Positions 41,072 through 53,549 of a stretch of DNA of 64,000 bases are shown here, in pieces; the first letter of the stretch is position 1, and the number at the start of each line of letters is the position of its first letter. The notes under the pieces were generated by a model. That model made no database searches. It saw nothing but the letters and a program-made list of their open reading frames with translations, and had not been told where the DNA came from. A program made the translations under genes and the position numbers. The DNA is from Cristatella mucedo (lineage: Eukaryota > Bryozoa > Phylactolaemata > Cristatellidae): contig WPIO01000071.1 of NCBI GenBank assembly GCA_009760855.2, forward strand, positions 353,501 through 417,500, read 5' to 3'.

Positions 41072-43554
41072 GTGAGTTCGCCAGACTCGCCGGGACGCTG
41101 GCACAAGAGGGTGCTGCTGCTGCTCTGGTGGTGCCGCCTGGGCTCGACGAGCTCAAAGATGCGTTCATGCGGATCCCCGGCCGTCGCCAGCATCGACAAA
41201 ACTAACCTGGGGCATACAATCTCGGAAAACTTTCCGAGCTCGTGTCGAACGAAGGCAGCGACTATGCACTGTAGTTGGCTTCATTTCAGTCGCCGGTCGT
41301 GCCTCGACACGGATATCTTGCTGGTCCTACTTTCCCTGGTGAAAATCCTAGCACTTACTGTGCAAAAACCGAAGGGACACTACGGTTTGCATCCGTCTGC
41401 TCGTTGCGTTCGCACCAAGCATCACGCCCGTAGTAATAGGACTATGCAGGTCAGCTACTTCTAAAAGACGTATGCAGAGCTCGGCGACTTAATTAGTGGC
41501 TGGCTGCACTGATTGTTTTATCCGACGCAGAATGACCCAAGTATTTCCATGGGAACCCGGAGGCGTGCCGCTCATCAGGCAGAGGGAGCACTCTAAATGC
41601 TGTTCTTTGAGGCCCGCCAGGCGAGGGGTGTATCGCTCCATATAGAAGGGAGCAGCGGACGATTACAGTTCACATTATGAGCGCATGCATTGCCATTCAA
41701 TTATAACTCTCAGTGGCTGGCGTACAGAGGCACACCGTAGCTGAAGCTTGTCTGACCTTCGGGTCAATGCTTCCGGCAGGGGGTTTCAGAGAAAGTCTCC
41801 TGATGACGAACAGCCCGAGTTGAAGCATTGCTTGTCAAACCCCATACTTGCCAGTCGGAAAGGCAGCTAGCTCGACCCTCTCAAGCCGTCTTGGCTAGAG
41901 GCCAAAATTAAGGTTCGAACTGCAGCGGTCGACAGAGTCGCCACACTGCGAGCTTTGCATAGCCACAGCTGAGAATCCGGGACGGTGTAGTTCCCCGTCC
42001 GACACTTTTCGAGGCCGAAGCCGCGAAGTCTCTGTCCTTGCGAAAGTATAGCACGGGTGCACTAAAAAGTCACCTTCAAGTTTTTTCACGCCTCCTTATT
42101 TTGAAGGGCACCAGCGAGTTGTCCTTGTAGCTGTAATTCAGCTTTACAACTCCTTATTGTGATGAACCCCAGCTTTGTAGGTCTAATATCTCTTTAGTAA
42201 TTAATCCTTTTCCTTTTAATTCGGATTTACGCATGATGGCTTCGGTGAAAGCTAAAAATACTGTGGTTAATTATGAAATACATAAACACAATTCGACGTA
42301 CTATTACATCGGGACGTCCTTGAACTATGCATTAGAGTAAACCGCATCTTCATCGTAAAAGCACTGCCAACACCATATCTTCAAAAAGTTGGCGCTCCTA
42401 AGATCTAGGCTGTAAACCATTAACCCTGAACCCAACCCTTAAGCCTAAGCCCCGAAGCACAGACCCTACAGCCTTAACCTAAACCCAGATCCGAAAATAT
42501 GTTAAGTTTGCGTCTACTTAACAAGCCAATCAGCACTCCGCTCTCTCCCACTTCCTAATCGATTATCTGCACAATTTGATTTCTGCGTTAAAATAACTTA
42601 GTTTTACTATCACCACTTTTCGTAATCCAGCAGAAACGTCACGGATATTGGCAAAGTATAAAATCCTACCTTGATAATTCGATACTGACACGTCAAAGCC
42701 AGGCGTGAGAGCTTGTGATATGTGAAGTGCTCTGGTGGTTACGAACTCCTGCTTCTCATTGAGCTTAACTTACCTTTTAGAACAGCTCGCGATTAATTTA
42801 AATTGCAGGCAGTAAAAGCGGACCTAAGCAACCATCTCAAAAGGGCGGCTCCCTTTCGCGCCATAACACGTGTGGTCGAACGGGACACTGAGAAGCGAGT
42901 TGCAAGGTAGCCGGATGCAATTGCAATGCTGATGCTTTGGCTGCTAGCGATATTTTCCTAGCAAGTCGATGACAATCAGTTTACCGTTCGGTGGGGGGTG
43001 GATCGTCGCAACAAGCAACCACTTCATCAGCCGCGATCTTCAGTTTTGACAGCTTGCAGAGTTCTCATGCAGAGCTAATTCTCGACCGGGATACCTGTTA
43101 TTCCGAAATCTGATCGATTGCAGCTTCTTAGAAAGATGCACACAATGTTCTTTTGAGGCACGTGGACCCTTTGACTTTGCTGTCGTCCTTAGAAGGCCGC
43201 TCTAGCCAGTTTATCCACTTCTGGTGAGCCGCCGTTGCAGACAGCACTAGCAGTGGCAGCCACGTTTCAGCCCTGGTTTAGCGTAAACTTCAAGTGCTTA
43301 CCTGTAACTACCAGAATGAAGGGCTCGATCCAGGGAGCTCATCTGAAGTGGCTGGAAAGCGATATGTTTTTCTTTGGCTGCTGTGTGACTGCATGAAATT
43401 TACGTTTTCCTACTCATTTTGCCAGTAAGGCAGGTAACCACTGGCTCTTTTACCAACACGTATGCAAAGAAGTTCTCAGGTAAACATAAAATGCTAGCCT
43501 AAGTCCTGTAGAATCTGTACACTGCTGCTCTTCCAAAGTAATTAAACTCGTAAG
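41072..43554. other. Downstream of gene B exon 3 (putative last intron)
   Basis: GC-richer than most introns here. The frame at 41006-41464 simply reads through the membrane exon in another phase. No tail-like tyrosine motifs were found. Confidence 0.4.
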
Positions 43555-44330
43555 ATGACCGCATCAGTTTTTCAGTCAAGTCTGCATACTTTCAGCTCTA
43601 TAGCATTGCTAAAATTCCGGCTTGCTTTGACTGGGATAACACTGGTAAATCAGTCTTTTCATTTGTGACATCCCGTCTCGTCTCCTGCAGCTCACTGCTT
43701 GCTTGTTTACCGGGTCGTGCACTAAGGCGATTGCAGCTTGTAAAAAACTCTGTGAATATGCTTGTATGTCGTGAGCGTCGAAGTTGTCAAGTCAAACCAC
43801 TTCTCGCCGACCTTTACTGGTTCCCTGTCCACGAACTCATCGACTTCAAGGTTCTGTCACTAACTTTTAGGTCGCTTAATTCTTTGGCTCTAGCCTACCT
43901 ATAATATATAATCCCCTACCGGCTAAGCATCCCAACCACTCGCTTTTGGGAGTCTACTCATTTACTGATACGTCGTACGAATCTCAATTCCTTTGTAGAC
44001 CATGCCGTTATTTAATACGCTCTTAAAGTCTGTAAGTTACTTCTGACTTGCGTCACTACATCTGACTTGATCACGTTTGAAAATGAATCTATTTGTTACA
44101 CCATTTATTGGTCCAGGTGATTTGTCCATTGTGGGCTTGTGCATGCTGGCTCTGTGCATTTAACTCCTAACTATGTTATGCTTGTCATTGAGCAAGTTAC
44201 CACTAACCATTGAACCATGCCGCCTTTGCAGTAAATATAAAGTACTTAGAAAGAGATTGAGTTATTTGAGGGAACTGTATAAAATGCATGAAATATGTAA
44301 TCATTTTTCATATTATTATTATTAATCTGA
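43555..44330 (+). mobile_element. L2-A fragment, degenerate
   Basis: Codons for SLLACLPGRALRRLQLVKNS and LLADLYWFPVHELIDFKVLSL are recognisable, followed by a 3' UTR and AAAGTACTTAGAAAGAGATTGAG end. Confidence 0.7.
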
Positions 44331-46744
44331 AATGTCCTTAACTTCCTAATATTCCTAACATGGTATCTTCGCAAGTGAATTTTAAAAGACGTGCCAAAAC
44401 TTTCTCTGCAATTGATACATTTCTTCTACGGCACTATGGGATAAAGTGCTACATAAGATTCTGCACTCAAAGCTTTTCCAATGTCGTTTATGGATGGTGC
44501 AAATAAAAAAGTGAGCCATGGGTTTCAGTGTCTTAAGATATTTACTGACACAGAAAGACAACTCAAACTACCAATACTTACTGGTGTTAGACCTATCATA
44601 AGGTTCGAGCTGCCAGAACATTCTACCCATAATGAATCCACACATGCCTTTATCGAATGCCTCACTACCAATCTGCTTCAAGCTTCCTGTACACAGCCCT
44701 GCTGATGTGTCAGCCCTATTAAGGCTACAGCTGCAAGATTTTGAGGAAAAAATATTCATTTCCAGATTTCGATAACAAGGTTGCCACTCATTGGCAAAAA
44801 ACCTTGATTTTCAAAAAGGACTAATTTCTGCAATCTTCCAAGATCTCTTTTATAACGTTTAAACTCTAAGCTTGAGAAATTGAGGTTCAGGCGAAGACAA
44901 CTTTCAGATGAACAATTGAAACTAACTGATCAGATAATGCTGCACCAACTGCTAGGTGAAGCTGTTCTGTGGGACTAATTGGTTGCGTTTCCACAAAAAT
45001 ACGGCCATTTTATTCTAAGCTATTGAGATAAGCAGTCAACTGAGAGAACTATGTCTATTCATTAGATAATTAGGACCCTCGCCACAGTTTTTTTCATAAT
45101 GGCTAGAATTGTTTGTTTCTATCTATTACACACACAGTAAAGTTTTAATATGACCCCACTAATACCAAGATATCGCCGAGTGTCCCATAAATGTGAAGAA
45201 GTAATTTCAGGTCATTTTAATGCTTCGAAGCATCGTTGGTAATGAATGTCCTACTAAATAGCTTCATTTTAATTTCCTAGTTTCCTTTTAGTCAGATGAG
45301 GCTCTAAGTTGCACGATTGCACCATAAACTGGCACAGCAGGCGAAGCATTCGGTAGGAAAGAACAGCGTCAATCAGAAGTAACTGTAAATTCTTAGAATA
45401 GGCTGGGGATAACATTCATGCATATAGGTTAAGAAATTGACCTTTTAAATTAGAAATTACCGTGGCCATGATAAGAAATTTGTCACTCTCTTTCCACAAC
45501 TGTTAAATGCAAAGGTCAAAAGTAATAACTTCACTGCATCATGTAAATAAATATTATAAAAAGCGATGAATTTGGAGGAAGACTGAACATGACCAATAAT
45601 GTGGCTTGGAACACTTCCCTAGCCGTGCTTCATAAATTTTAGGGCAATCACAAGGCTAGAAACGTCAAGTTTCAATTTAGTTGTCATAATAAAATATATC
45701 TTCTCCGAATGCATAACTGTATGCTCATTCTGAGATATTTAAGGATAATCTAAGAGTTTTCACAGTAGAGCCAGTCAGGATGTTTTTACAGGATTTCATC
45801 TGATTCGGAAAAGGTATAAATACTTAAAAATAGCAAAGTGTAACAAGGTAGTACAATATTTTCAAGGACTTCCGTTTGAATTATTCCTTTGTAAGCACCC
45901 ATTATGGACCGTTGAATTATTTTTGAATAATTTTCAGATTCAATGTTAATAATTTCAAATTATTTCATGTAATTTCTGACTCATTTCTTGTTTAACTTGA
46001 CTAATTTTTAATCCGAGGTTGTGTGTTCTTTTTGTTAAAATTAAATTTAACTCAAGTTAATAAATAACCTGATAGCTAGATAAAAAGATACACTCATTGC
46101 TGTATTTGAAATTACATAAGGGGGTGTAAAAAATGCATGCATGGTGATACTTATGCAATGAAAAATGATATGTGAAATTAACGAGAGATAAAGTGCATGC
46201 GAATTTCATTTTAAGCGGTAATCTGAATTACAAAAAACTCATACAACTCAGATTCACCATTCCATTCTTGCTGACTCAAATCCTTCAGATTATGAAGAAT
46301 TAAGAGAGTACGCTACCACAGTTCTTAACCGGCCAGCTCTTTCTAGCTCCAATCCTTAAGATTATATGGAAATCCGTAATTACGCCAGCATGGTTCCTAA
46401 CCAGATCTATCGTCGATCTTAAAAACTGGAACCCATTTACAATGGTCTAGAGACCGATACTCATTATAACGCATCCTTTTATTTGATAAGCATCAAGCTT
46501 TCCACGAAATGTATTTACAGTGAATGGACAAATGACAATCCGGTCCGGCACACAGTCCTCAACGGACCTGGTGTTGGAGCTGTCTACTCTACGGCTCTGA
46601 ATTATTATAAGGCAATCTCTCTGGCTAGTAATGTAATCAGGCGAGCCAAGCAAAACGTGGTGTAGTGTCTTCCAACTACTTTTCCCCGCGGAGATCTTTT
46701 TGTATTTGTTCTTCTTGCCATTCAGGATAAACCTAAATATAATT
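44331..46744. other. No gene recognised
   Basis: A 74-codon frame at 44481-44705 and AT-rich DNA; no known motif and no match to the repeat families above. Confidence 0.4.
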
Positions 46745-46885
46745 CATTTGTACAGCGCCCTAAGAGAACTTAATCACTATTCTGGCGCTTCACATATGCC
46801 TCGGGGCTCGAGCCCAAGACCTCCGCCAGAAATTGGTCGGGGCGAGTACCTTAACCGCTGGACCAAACCAGCTCGGTAAGGAACG
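46745..46885 (-). mobile_element. SINE-2: tRNA-like head fused to an L2-A-like 3' tail
   Basis: On the - strand: a tRNA-like head (GGTTTGGTCCAGCGGTTAAGG as A-box side, GGGCTCGAGCCCC as B-box), then GCATATGTGAAGCGCCAGAATAGTGATTAAGTTCTCTTAGGGCGCTGTACAAATGAA. The tail resembles the end of L2-A, the usual pattern for a SINE mobilised by a partner LINE. Confidence 0.7.
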
Positions 46886-47834
46886 TCTAGCCTCGTGCGA
46901 CAATAGGAAAATTAGAAATGAGTCTAGATTAAACTGCCATCTGAAGTTTAGTTTATTTAAGAAAGCACCATGAATGGATTGCCTTAGGAATCATGGCTTA
47001 TAATACAGCCGGTGTTTTTGAATGTTTGTTCAGACATGCTATCACATTCGCCGGCCCTAACGTCCTGTGGTCGAGGACAGTTAATACACGTCTCATTAAG
47101 GTTGAACTTAGGTTGACATACTCTGTTAGCCTTACGGATTGAGTCAAAAAATCATAAAACACACAAAGCAAATATTTGTTGCTGCTCGTTTTTGATACAC
47201 TCTGCGACTCGTGCTTGAAATATTTAAGGTCACTGTATCGGAACGAATATCATTAGTGGTAAGATGCAAGCCAAGAAATTTATTATTTCTGCAAGTGTTT
47301 CAATAAGAAATAGCTTGACGATATCCGAAGTATTAAACAATTTTGCTCAATCACACAATGCTAGCTGTTTATTGCATGTAGCAGACACTCTTTTACCCAT
47401 TAGTTCACGGCCAGTTTTTGTACGGCCGACTTTTGAATATTGCATCGACAAGATATTTAGGCAGTAACCGCAAAAAGCTCTTACTCTTTTGTCAAATGTA
47501 ACAGGTACGAGGAATATTACCTACGGTGTATAGATTTTTATATTTGAAAAGTTAAAATGTCATACTAATTTCTTTTTAGAAAAGTCAGGTACAAGTTATA
47601 CTAAGTTTAATCATTTCACTCTTAGTTTACGATCTAAGCCAGGTGCGAAACAAAGAGCTCAATCTATTGGGACTCTATTGAAGCTGCTACACAAAAAAAC
47701 TGCTTTTTACTTGAAACCCTCAACCAGAAAGATTTCGCAGTGGCCTTTGCAATAGTTAAAATAATAGCCTGGTGCAGAAGACATGAAGGCCCGAGCTGTG
47801 GAAACCTGCATTGGTCCAAGTTGCAACTTAGCAT
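46886..47834. other. No gene recognised
   Basis: Unique AT-rich sequence with no coding or repeat signal that I can support. Confidence 0.4.
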
Positions 47835-48900
47835 GCATCTCCGTTACATCTCCGTCTGCAACTCCACAAAATCATAAAGACATTTGGGTGTTCCACAATA
47901 CAGTTTGGCATAGCCCACTCACAGCGTAAACAGCTTTCTGTTCGCATTCGGTAGCTAACAGACTTCGTCTCACGCAACAAAATGACAGTGGGAAGCATAG
48001 AAGAGTCAGGAGAGCAGTTGAGGTAGTGAGTAGCGTGGAAGTATAAACAGTTCAGGACCGCTGAAAAAGATGTGCCATAGTCGGCAGTAGGAGAGTAGTT
48101 GTCCTCGCATAGGAATTGTGGAAGCGAGGTCCACAGTCTAGGACCTGCAGAGTTAAGGTTCTGTCGCCAATTGACTTTAAGCGGAGGAAAGGAACAGCTA
48201 ATTTATCGTCCACACAGGACCTGAGGGCGCGAGCAGGCTGAAACTGGTGCAGCAGTTCAGATAGGTATGGAGAAGCCAAGCCGTGTCGGTCCTTGTGGGT
48301 GTGCACAAGAACTTAGCTGTGTATCCGTTGCTCAACCGGAATCTATCCCAGCTCTTCTAGCAAAGAAGACACGTGCTCAAACCTCTGGGACTTGAAGACT
48401 AGCGTAGCAGCCATATTCATAGCCAGCTGCCGTAGCCTAATTGTTTTTTTGGCAGCCCAGGCAAAAGGGAATTACAATAATAAAGCCGAGAGGGAACTAA
48501 GGAGCTAGTTAAATTATTTACAAGCCACTGTGGAAGAGAGCTCCTAATCTGGGATATGGATCAGACGTGATGGCTAGCTGCAGAAGAAATCTTCAGAATA
48601 AAGCTTTTGAAACTGAGGCAGCTTTCGAAAACGACATATCAATTCCGAGCACATGGTGACGGTCGCACAGTGACATCACCTATTAGAAGAGCAGAGCCTT
48701 TTAATCAAGCCACACGCTTAGGGTGCCCTATGAGCAGCAGTTCGGTTTTATCGTCATTTATTTTCAGAAATTTGTCCGATATCCAGGATCAAATAGCGGA
48801 GGGAAAGCATCCAGTTTCTCAGTTGCTGCAGCAGATTCATACGCATCTGTTTGTCGGGCGGAAGCCTAACAGCTGCCTCAGCAATGGAGATGGAAGGCCG
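47835..48900 (-). mobile_element. L2-B LINE fragment
   Basis: The - strand covers the 3' part through LASPYLSELLHQFQPARALRSCVDDKLAVPFLRLKSIGDR and up to the region of LLIGHP and SWMSENF (about 48700-48850 on +). It is frame-broken. It lies in the putative last intron of gene B. Confidence 0.75.
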
Positions 48901-49799
48901 AACCTCTGAAAATTATTAGCTAGGCTAGCAGAGATATTTATTACCAGCTGTATAAGATTTGTGGCTTTTAGATAGGCTAGTGAAAACTGACTTGTACTGA
49001 TCTAATAAGAACCGTTCCGGGAAGTTATCAAGACTTTTCGCAAACCAAGTCAAACAAATGCAGCACTAGGATAATAGATAGCAAAAATTTGTAAGGCTGC
49101 CGTAACTGATTGGTTTCGTTACTCAAATCAAACAAGAACTATTTGCAGGCTCACTTATCAGCTAATCAGTATTTTACTTCCTCGTATAGCTGTCTGCCAA
49201 TGAACATGCACGTCATATCAAGCTGCAAACCAACTGTACCTACAAAATAAAACTTTTAGGTACAAGCAGTGCCAGCTTCTAATCGTCAGGTGAAACCTGC
49301 GGTCGTGATGTGCCGGTAATTTTTGGGCATATCCTGTCCCAAAAGTGTCCCTCATGAGTGCGGCTGTGTCTTCCCTTCTGATCCTTGACCAGGCATCTGG
49401 CAAACGACGGCCAGTACAGGCCAGCTTGGGAGAAGGAGGACGGAAGCCGAAAATCCGTGCTAGTCATTCGCTTACAGTCTGTCCTGTATGCTGGTTTTCC
49501 TATGCTCGATAAACTAAGCTAAGCTAGCTTAAAGCTTCTGTAGGAGCCAGTGACAGCTGTCTCGCAGGCTGAGCTACAGGTACCGGCAGGGCAGAGCTGA
49601 GCAGCACACGGGATCTCAGATGGATCTCAGATAAATCTCAGATGGACGTGCAGGTGAAACAGTGCATATTTACGGTGTCCTCCACGCGGATTGCTGGGGA
49701 TCAAGAGTGTTTTCAACATCAAAATAGGTACCAGAGAAGAAGGAAAATAGGTGGTTAAGACCTAAAATTCTTACTACCATCAGCTTGGCCGTAGCAGAC
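48901..49799. other. No gene recognised
   Basis: Short frames on the - strand at 49218-49467 overlap each other without a domain; no repeats identified. Confidence 0.4.
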
Positions 49800-50745
49800 C
49801 TATAATAATAATAACAATAATGCACTTGATAAAGCGTCCCCAGAGAACTCAATCTCGTTCTAGGCGCACCACATTTGCTGCAAAGCGAAATGCAATTGAA
49901 TGGTGAGTAATATCATGTTTGATAAACAACATGGATAACATGGTTAGGGTGACATGCACAGGGTCAGAATCCAAATGTGGTTGGCGGCAGCATGCACACG
50001 GTCTGTAGGCATAAGACATCAAGAACGAATCACAGGGACCCACTAAGTGCTGTCCTAAAAATGTGTGTGTTTTAAGTTCTTTTTAAATGTGGTCAGGTCA
50101 GGGGATGTTCTGACGCAGGTCTGGAGGGAGTTCCAGGCTTTGGGAGCATACGAACTAAATGCACGGTCTCCAAAGGATTTGAGGATTGTACGAGGTATTT
50201 CTAGACTGTTTGATTCCGAAAAACGCTTGGTACGATGCTTGACCTGGTGAGGTAGTAGATCCGAGAGATAGGCTGGAGCCAAAGAATGAAGTGACCTAAA
50301 AGTGAGCGACAAAGCCTTGAAGTCAATCCGTCACTTGACTGGTACCCAGTGCAGGTAGGCGAGAAGTGGAGTGATGTGGCAACTGCGAAGCTTATGGCAG
50401 ACGAGCCCAGGTGCCGAGTTTTGCACCAGCTGAAATTGTCTGATTGCACATGCCGGTTGGCCAGTAAGCCGTGAGTTGCCGAAGTCAAGAGGGAATGTCA
50501 CGAATACAAGGACTAACTTGGACGTGTTATCCTTATCTAAACAAGCCCAAATTGTAGTCATGTTAAGTAGCTAAAAGTAGGCAGACGACTGTGGAGCTTA
50601 TGTGGTCGTCTAACGCTAGCAGCGTCTGAAGAATGTTTGGCAGCTGGTCAACTGTTAACCCTTGATCTGAGGACAGGTGGGCATTTTTGCTAAGCCCCAA
50701 AGCTGACAAGAAACAACCTAACAGAGATGGCCCTACTAAATAATA
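49800..50745 (-). mobile_element. L2-A LINE 3' half
   Basis: The 3' end at 49815-49880 (AATAAT, then TTGATAAAGCGTCCCCAGAGAACTCAATCTCGTTC), then codons for LTFRSLHSLAPAYLSDLLPHQ and upstream to about 50740. Several short open frames remain. Confidence 0.8.
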
Positions 50746-51357
50746 ATAATAATAATAACAATAACAATACGATAACACTAATACAACAGAGATGACAATC
50801 CCTACCTGGATGCATGAGCGACATAATTCTCAGAGGCCGCGATGGTGCCTCTTAGCCTAAAGACGTAAGGTAAGTGTGATAGCACGCTCCGAACTCAGTG
50901 AGGAGTCTGGGGACGAGCAGACATGGAGGTGTAGGAAGGCACCAGCTCTCTGTCTTTCCTTGGTGATGGCAGACTCGCACAGGAAAACGGGATAGTGGAA
51001 ACTGACGACACTGCTTAGGACTTCACCAAGAAGAAGAGAGACGAGCCAGAGAACAGCACTGAGCCACATCCAGGGCTATATCTCTCTGTCTCTTTCTCTC
51101 TCTCTCTCTCTCTCTCCCTCTCTGTCTCTCTCTGACAAGCTCAACAAGCGAAGAGACAAATGGCTCTAGATGGGGTGGCTCCAAGCACTGGAGCCGGTGT
51201 CACCCTGGGGGCAGCCAGCACCCGAGAAGCCTGGCATCAGTGGATAAGACCTATATAGCCTGGGTGGTCCAAGCTGAGACAAAGCAACCAGACAGAGGAA
51301 GTGATGGTAATTCATCGGTACAATGCTATGAGCCAGGGCCGGAAGAATAGAGGCTCT
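50746..51357. other. No gene recognised; CT microsatellite
   Basis: An (AAT)-rich stretch near 50740-50770 and a CT run at about 51078-51135. The rest is unique. Confidence 0.4.
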
Positions 51358-51490
51358 TACTGCCGAATGCGTACCGAAAGCCGCATAGGCTGTGAGTGTG
51401 CTATTACAAAACTCTCCTGCGCAACACCCACATGGTCTTTATGACTTTGTGGAGTTACAGACGGAGATACATTACGTTACATTACATTGT
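51358..51490 (+). mobile_element. L2-B 3' terminus
   Basis: CCGAATGCGTACCGAAAGCCGCATAGGCTGTGAGTGTGC through CACATGGTCTTTATGACTTTGTGGAGTTACAGACGGAGATACATTAC repeats: the L2-B end with its ACATT-type tail. Confidence 0.8.
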
Positions 51491-52545
51491 CTAGGGCGGC
51501 CACACAGTTTTATTAGGAAATGTAAAGTGCACGTTCCACACGATCAGCGTCGTGTTTCCGCCAGTACATTCTTGAAATGTCTGTCTTTGTTACTTATTTG
51601 ACAGCAACTTGGCGTGCTTCAAGCAAACGAAAGCAGCCGGGTACACTGGCAGTCAGCTGCCGCCAGCTCGATCGCCTGAGTCGACCCATGCGAAAGCAGC
51701 CACATGTACGAACCGGTTCAAGAGTCGTCTTTTGTATACGAGCCATACATGACCCCGATATCGCCAGATTCATATGGCGACTCGGTGGAGTTCACGTATC
51801 AGTTGCCCTACGAGCCTGTGGGGCCAGTCTACAGGACACTGCAGGACTAACTAACCGACCAATCAGACGATGCAGCACCCACCAAGCACTGGCCGCCGAG
51901 TCCTGATCTACACCGAGCGAAGATGTCCCAATGAGGTCGGCACCCACTTTACGAGGTAACAAGAGTGAGCCTCCATATTTATAAAGCACACAATTTAGTA
52001 TTTCCTGACACGTGTTTTATTTCTTTTAAGCTCAAATATTAAGCTATTTCAATAAATTCAAGGTGAATTAGACAGCAACAGTACCTTTCGATTTCAGGGA
52101 TTCATTTGTGGCTACGTCGGAGCTTAAGTTTCAGATAAAAACTACGAAAACACACGCTCAATCATTCATAAGATGAATTAGTCTACATGCTAGTCGGCTT
52201 TTTCTTGGTCTATTTGCCTGATCGAGGTATTTGGGAAAGATACTTTCATCCCGCCTGAAACTTCAATATTTTTGCGGCTGCAAAGAAACGCCACTAAGGC
52301 CTCAGTATTTTCATTAGAAATCTTCGCAGAAGACAAACTAGTTTTACTGCATTGTAAGCTAAACTCTTGAACGCAACATTTAGTAGGGCATGTTTTATGA
52401 GGTTTGAACTGGAGGAAGTTTTTTGAGGAGTATAGCTAATGTGGCTAACGGCCTTTTGGCGTCTGCCTGTTAAGTCTGCTATGATCGCTTTGGCGACTGT
52501 TTGATTTGTCTAAACCAGTATAAGAATCGGTAAAATATCGTCTGG
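51490..52545 (+). repeat. Paralogous copy of gene A tail-exon region
   Basis: About 1 kb spanning upstream intron, tail exon, 3' UTR and downstream DNA matches 32190-33280 with moderate divergence and indels. It is not in the collinear position of the larger duplication, since it lies upstream of the duplicate membrane exon. It is therefore best read as gene B's own tail region or as a separate duplication. Confidence 0.6.
51605..51850 (+). pseudogene. Frameshifted cytoplasmic-tail exon related to gene A exon 4
   Basis: The acceptor TTACTTATTTGACAG, the first codons (NLACFK) and the 3' flank, including AATAAA at 52051, match gene A exon 4. Indels around 51660-51690 shift the frame. From the acceptor it reads 49 codons to TGA at 51750-51752. 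The tyrosine-motif frame resumes only from about 51707 and ends at TAA 51848-51850, with YEPV, VYEPYM, FTYQ and PVYRTLQ preserved. It may be the last exon of gene B, giving an altered tail, or a dead exon. Confidence 0.6.
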
Positions 52546-53548
52546 ATTGAATCGTCTGGATTGAAAGGCTTTGTGTGCGAACATCACCACGTGCTTAAAA
52601 TTTAGGTGTCGTGTCTGACCACTACCTAAATTTTAAAAGCTTCGATCAGAAAACTGCTTCTACAGGTAGCTATTGTGTCCGATCCCTATCTAAGATAAGG
52701 AGCTGTCTTCTACAGTGGCTTGCAAAGAATTCAACTAGCTCCTTAGTTTTGTCGTTTCTTGATTATTGCTATTCCCTTCCGACTGGGCTACCGAAAAAAG
52801 CAGCTAGGCTTTTGAAATATATATGAATATGACTGCAAGGCTAGTTTTTTAATCCCAGAGCTTTGAGCACGCCTTTCCTTTGCTAAAAAGGTAGGATACA
52901 TAAATAAATAAATCTTAGCTGATTATACAGCCTCTTTTCGTATAGCGACAGAAGACCCTTTACGGCTATCACCACCGCTTGCAGTGGCGATACAGAATCG
53001 CCCACCGCAGGAATCGAACCCACGACCTCGGGACCGACGTCGTGAAACCAACCGCCTTACCTAGTGTGCCTTCACGGCTCACCACTATGGATGGCTGCCG
53101 GTGGATCAATGGATGCAGAGCAAAGTTCTCACGCTGACCCAAGACGCCCCCCACAGCTTCGCTCCTCCATAACTCTCTAAAATGCAGCACCGTTTTAAAC
53201 CTCGTGCCCTCAGCTCTTGTTTGGACAATAAATTAGCTGTCCCATTCCTCCGCTTAAAGACTGTGGGCGGAAACAGCTTTAGCTCTGCAGGTCCTAGACT
53301 ATGGAGCTCACTTCAAATGATTCTTACACAAAGATAATTACTCTTCCACTGCCGACAAGTGCTCATTCTTTCTGGTGATCCAGAGCTGATACTTTCATTC
53401 TACTAGCTACCTTAACTGCTCTTCTGACTCTGCTGTATTTCCCACTTTCTCTTAGTTACATGAGAAGAAGTCAGTTGGCTACCGAATGCGTGCCGAAAGC
53501 CGCTGACGTGGTGAGTGTGCTATAAAAACCAATCCAACTTAACACTCA
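52545..53548 (+). mobile_element. L2-B relic (paralogue of 28130-28985), interrupted by SINE-1
   Basis: It shares disabling mutations with the copy-1 relic. A SINE-1 splits it at about 52895-53085, and its 3' terminal part is displaced to 55175 by an L2-A insertion. Confidence 0.75.
52895..53085 (-). mobile_element. SINE-1 inserted in L2-B
   Basis: Reverse copy with AATAAATAAATCTTAGCTGATTATACAGCC tail and a clean head. It is absent from the equivalent site at about 28510 in copy 1, so it is younger than the duplication. Confidence 0.85.
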
Positions 53549-53549
53549 C

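Noticed and set aside
41006-41464. 152-codon frame overlapping gene B exon 3
   Set aside because: It uses a different phase from the membrane segment and ignores a strong GTGAGT donor; composition is not protein-like.
42410-42490. Stretch rich in AACCCT/CCTAA-like words suggesting interstitial telomere repeat
   Set aside because: Words are irregular and never repeat in register; probably chance or very old.
44481-44705. 74-codon frame considered as a transposase remnant
   Set aside because: No catalytic motif, terminal repeat or family resemblance could be supported.
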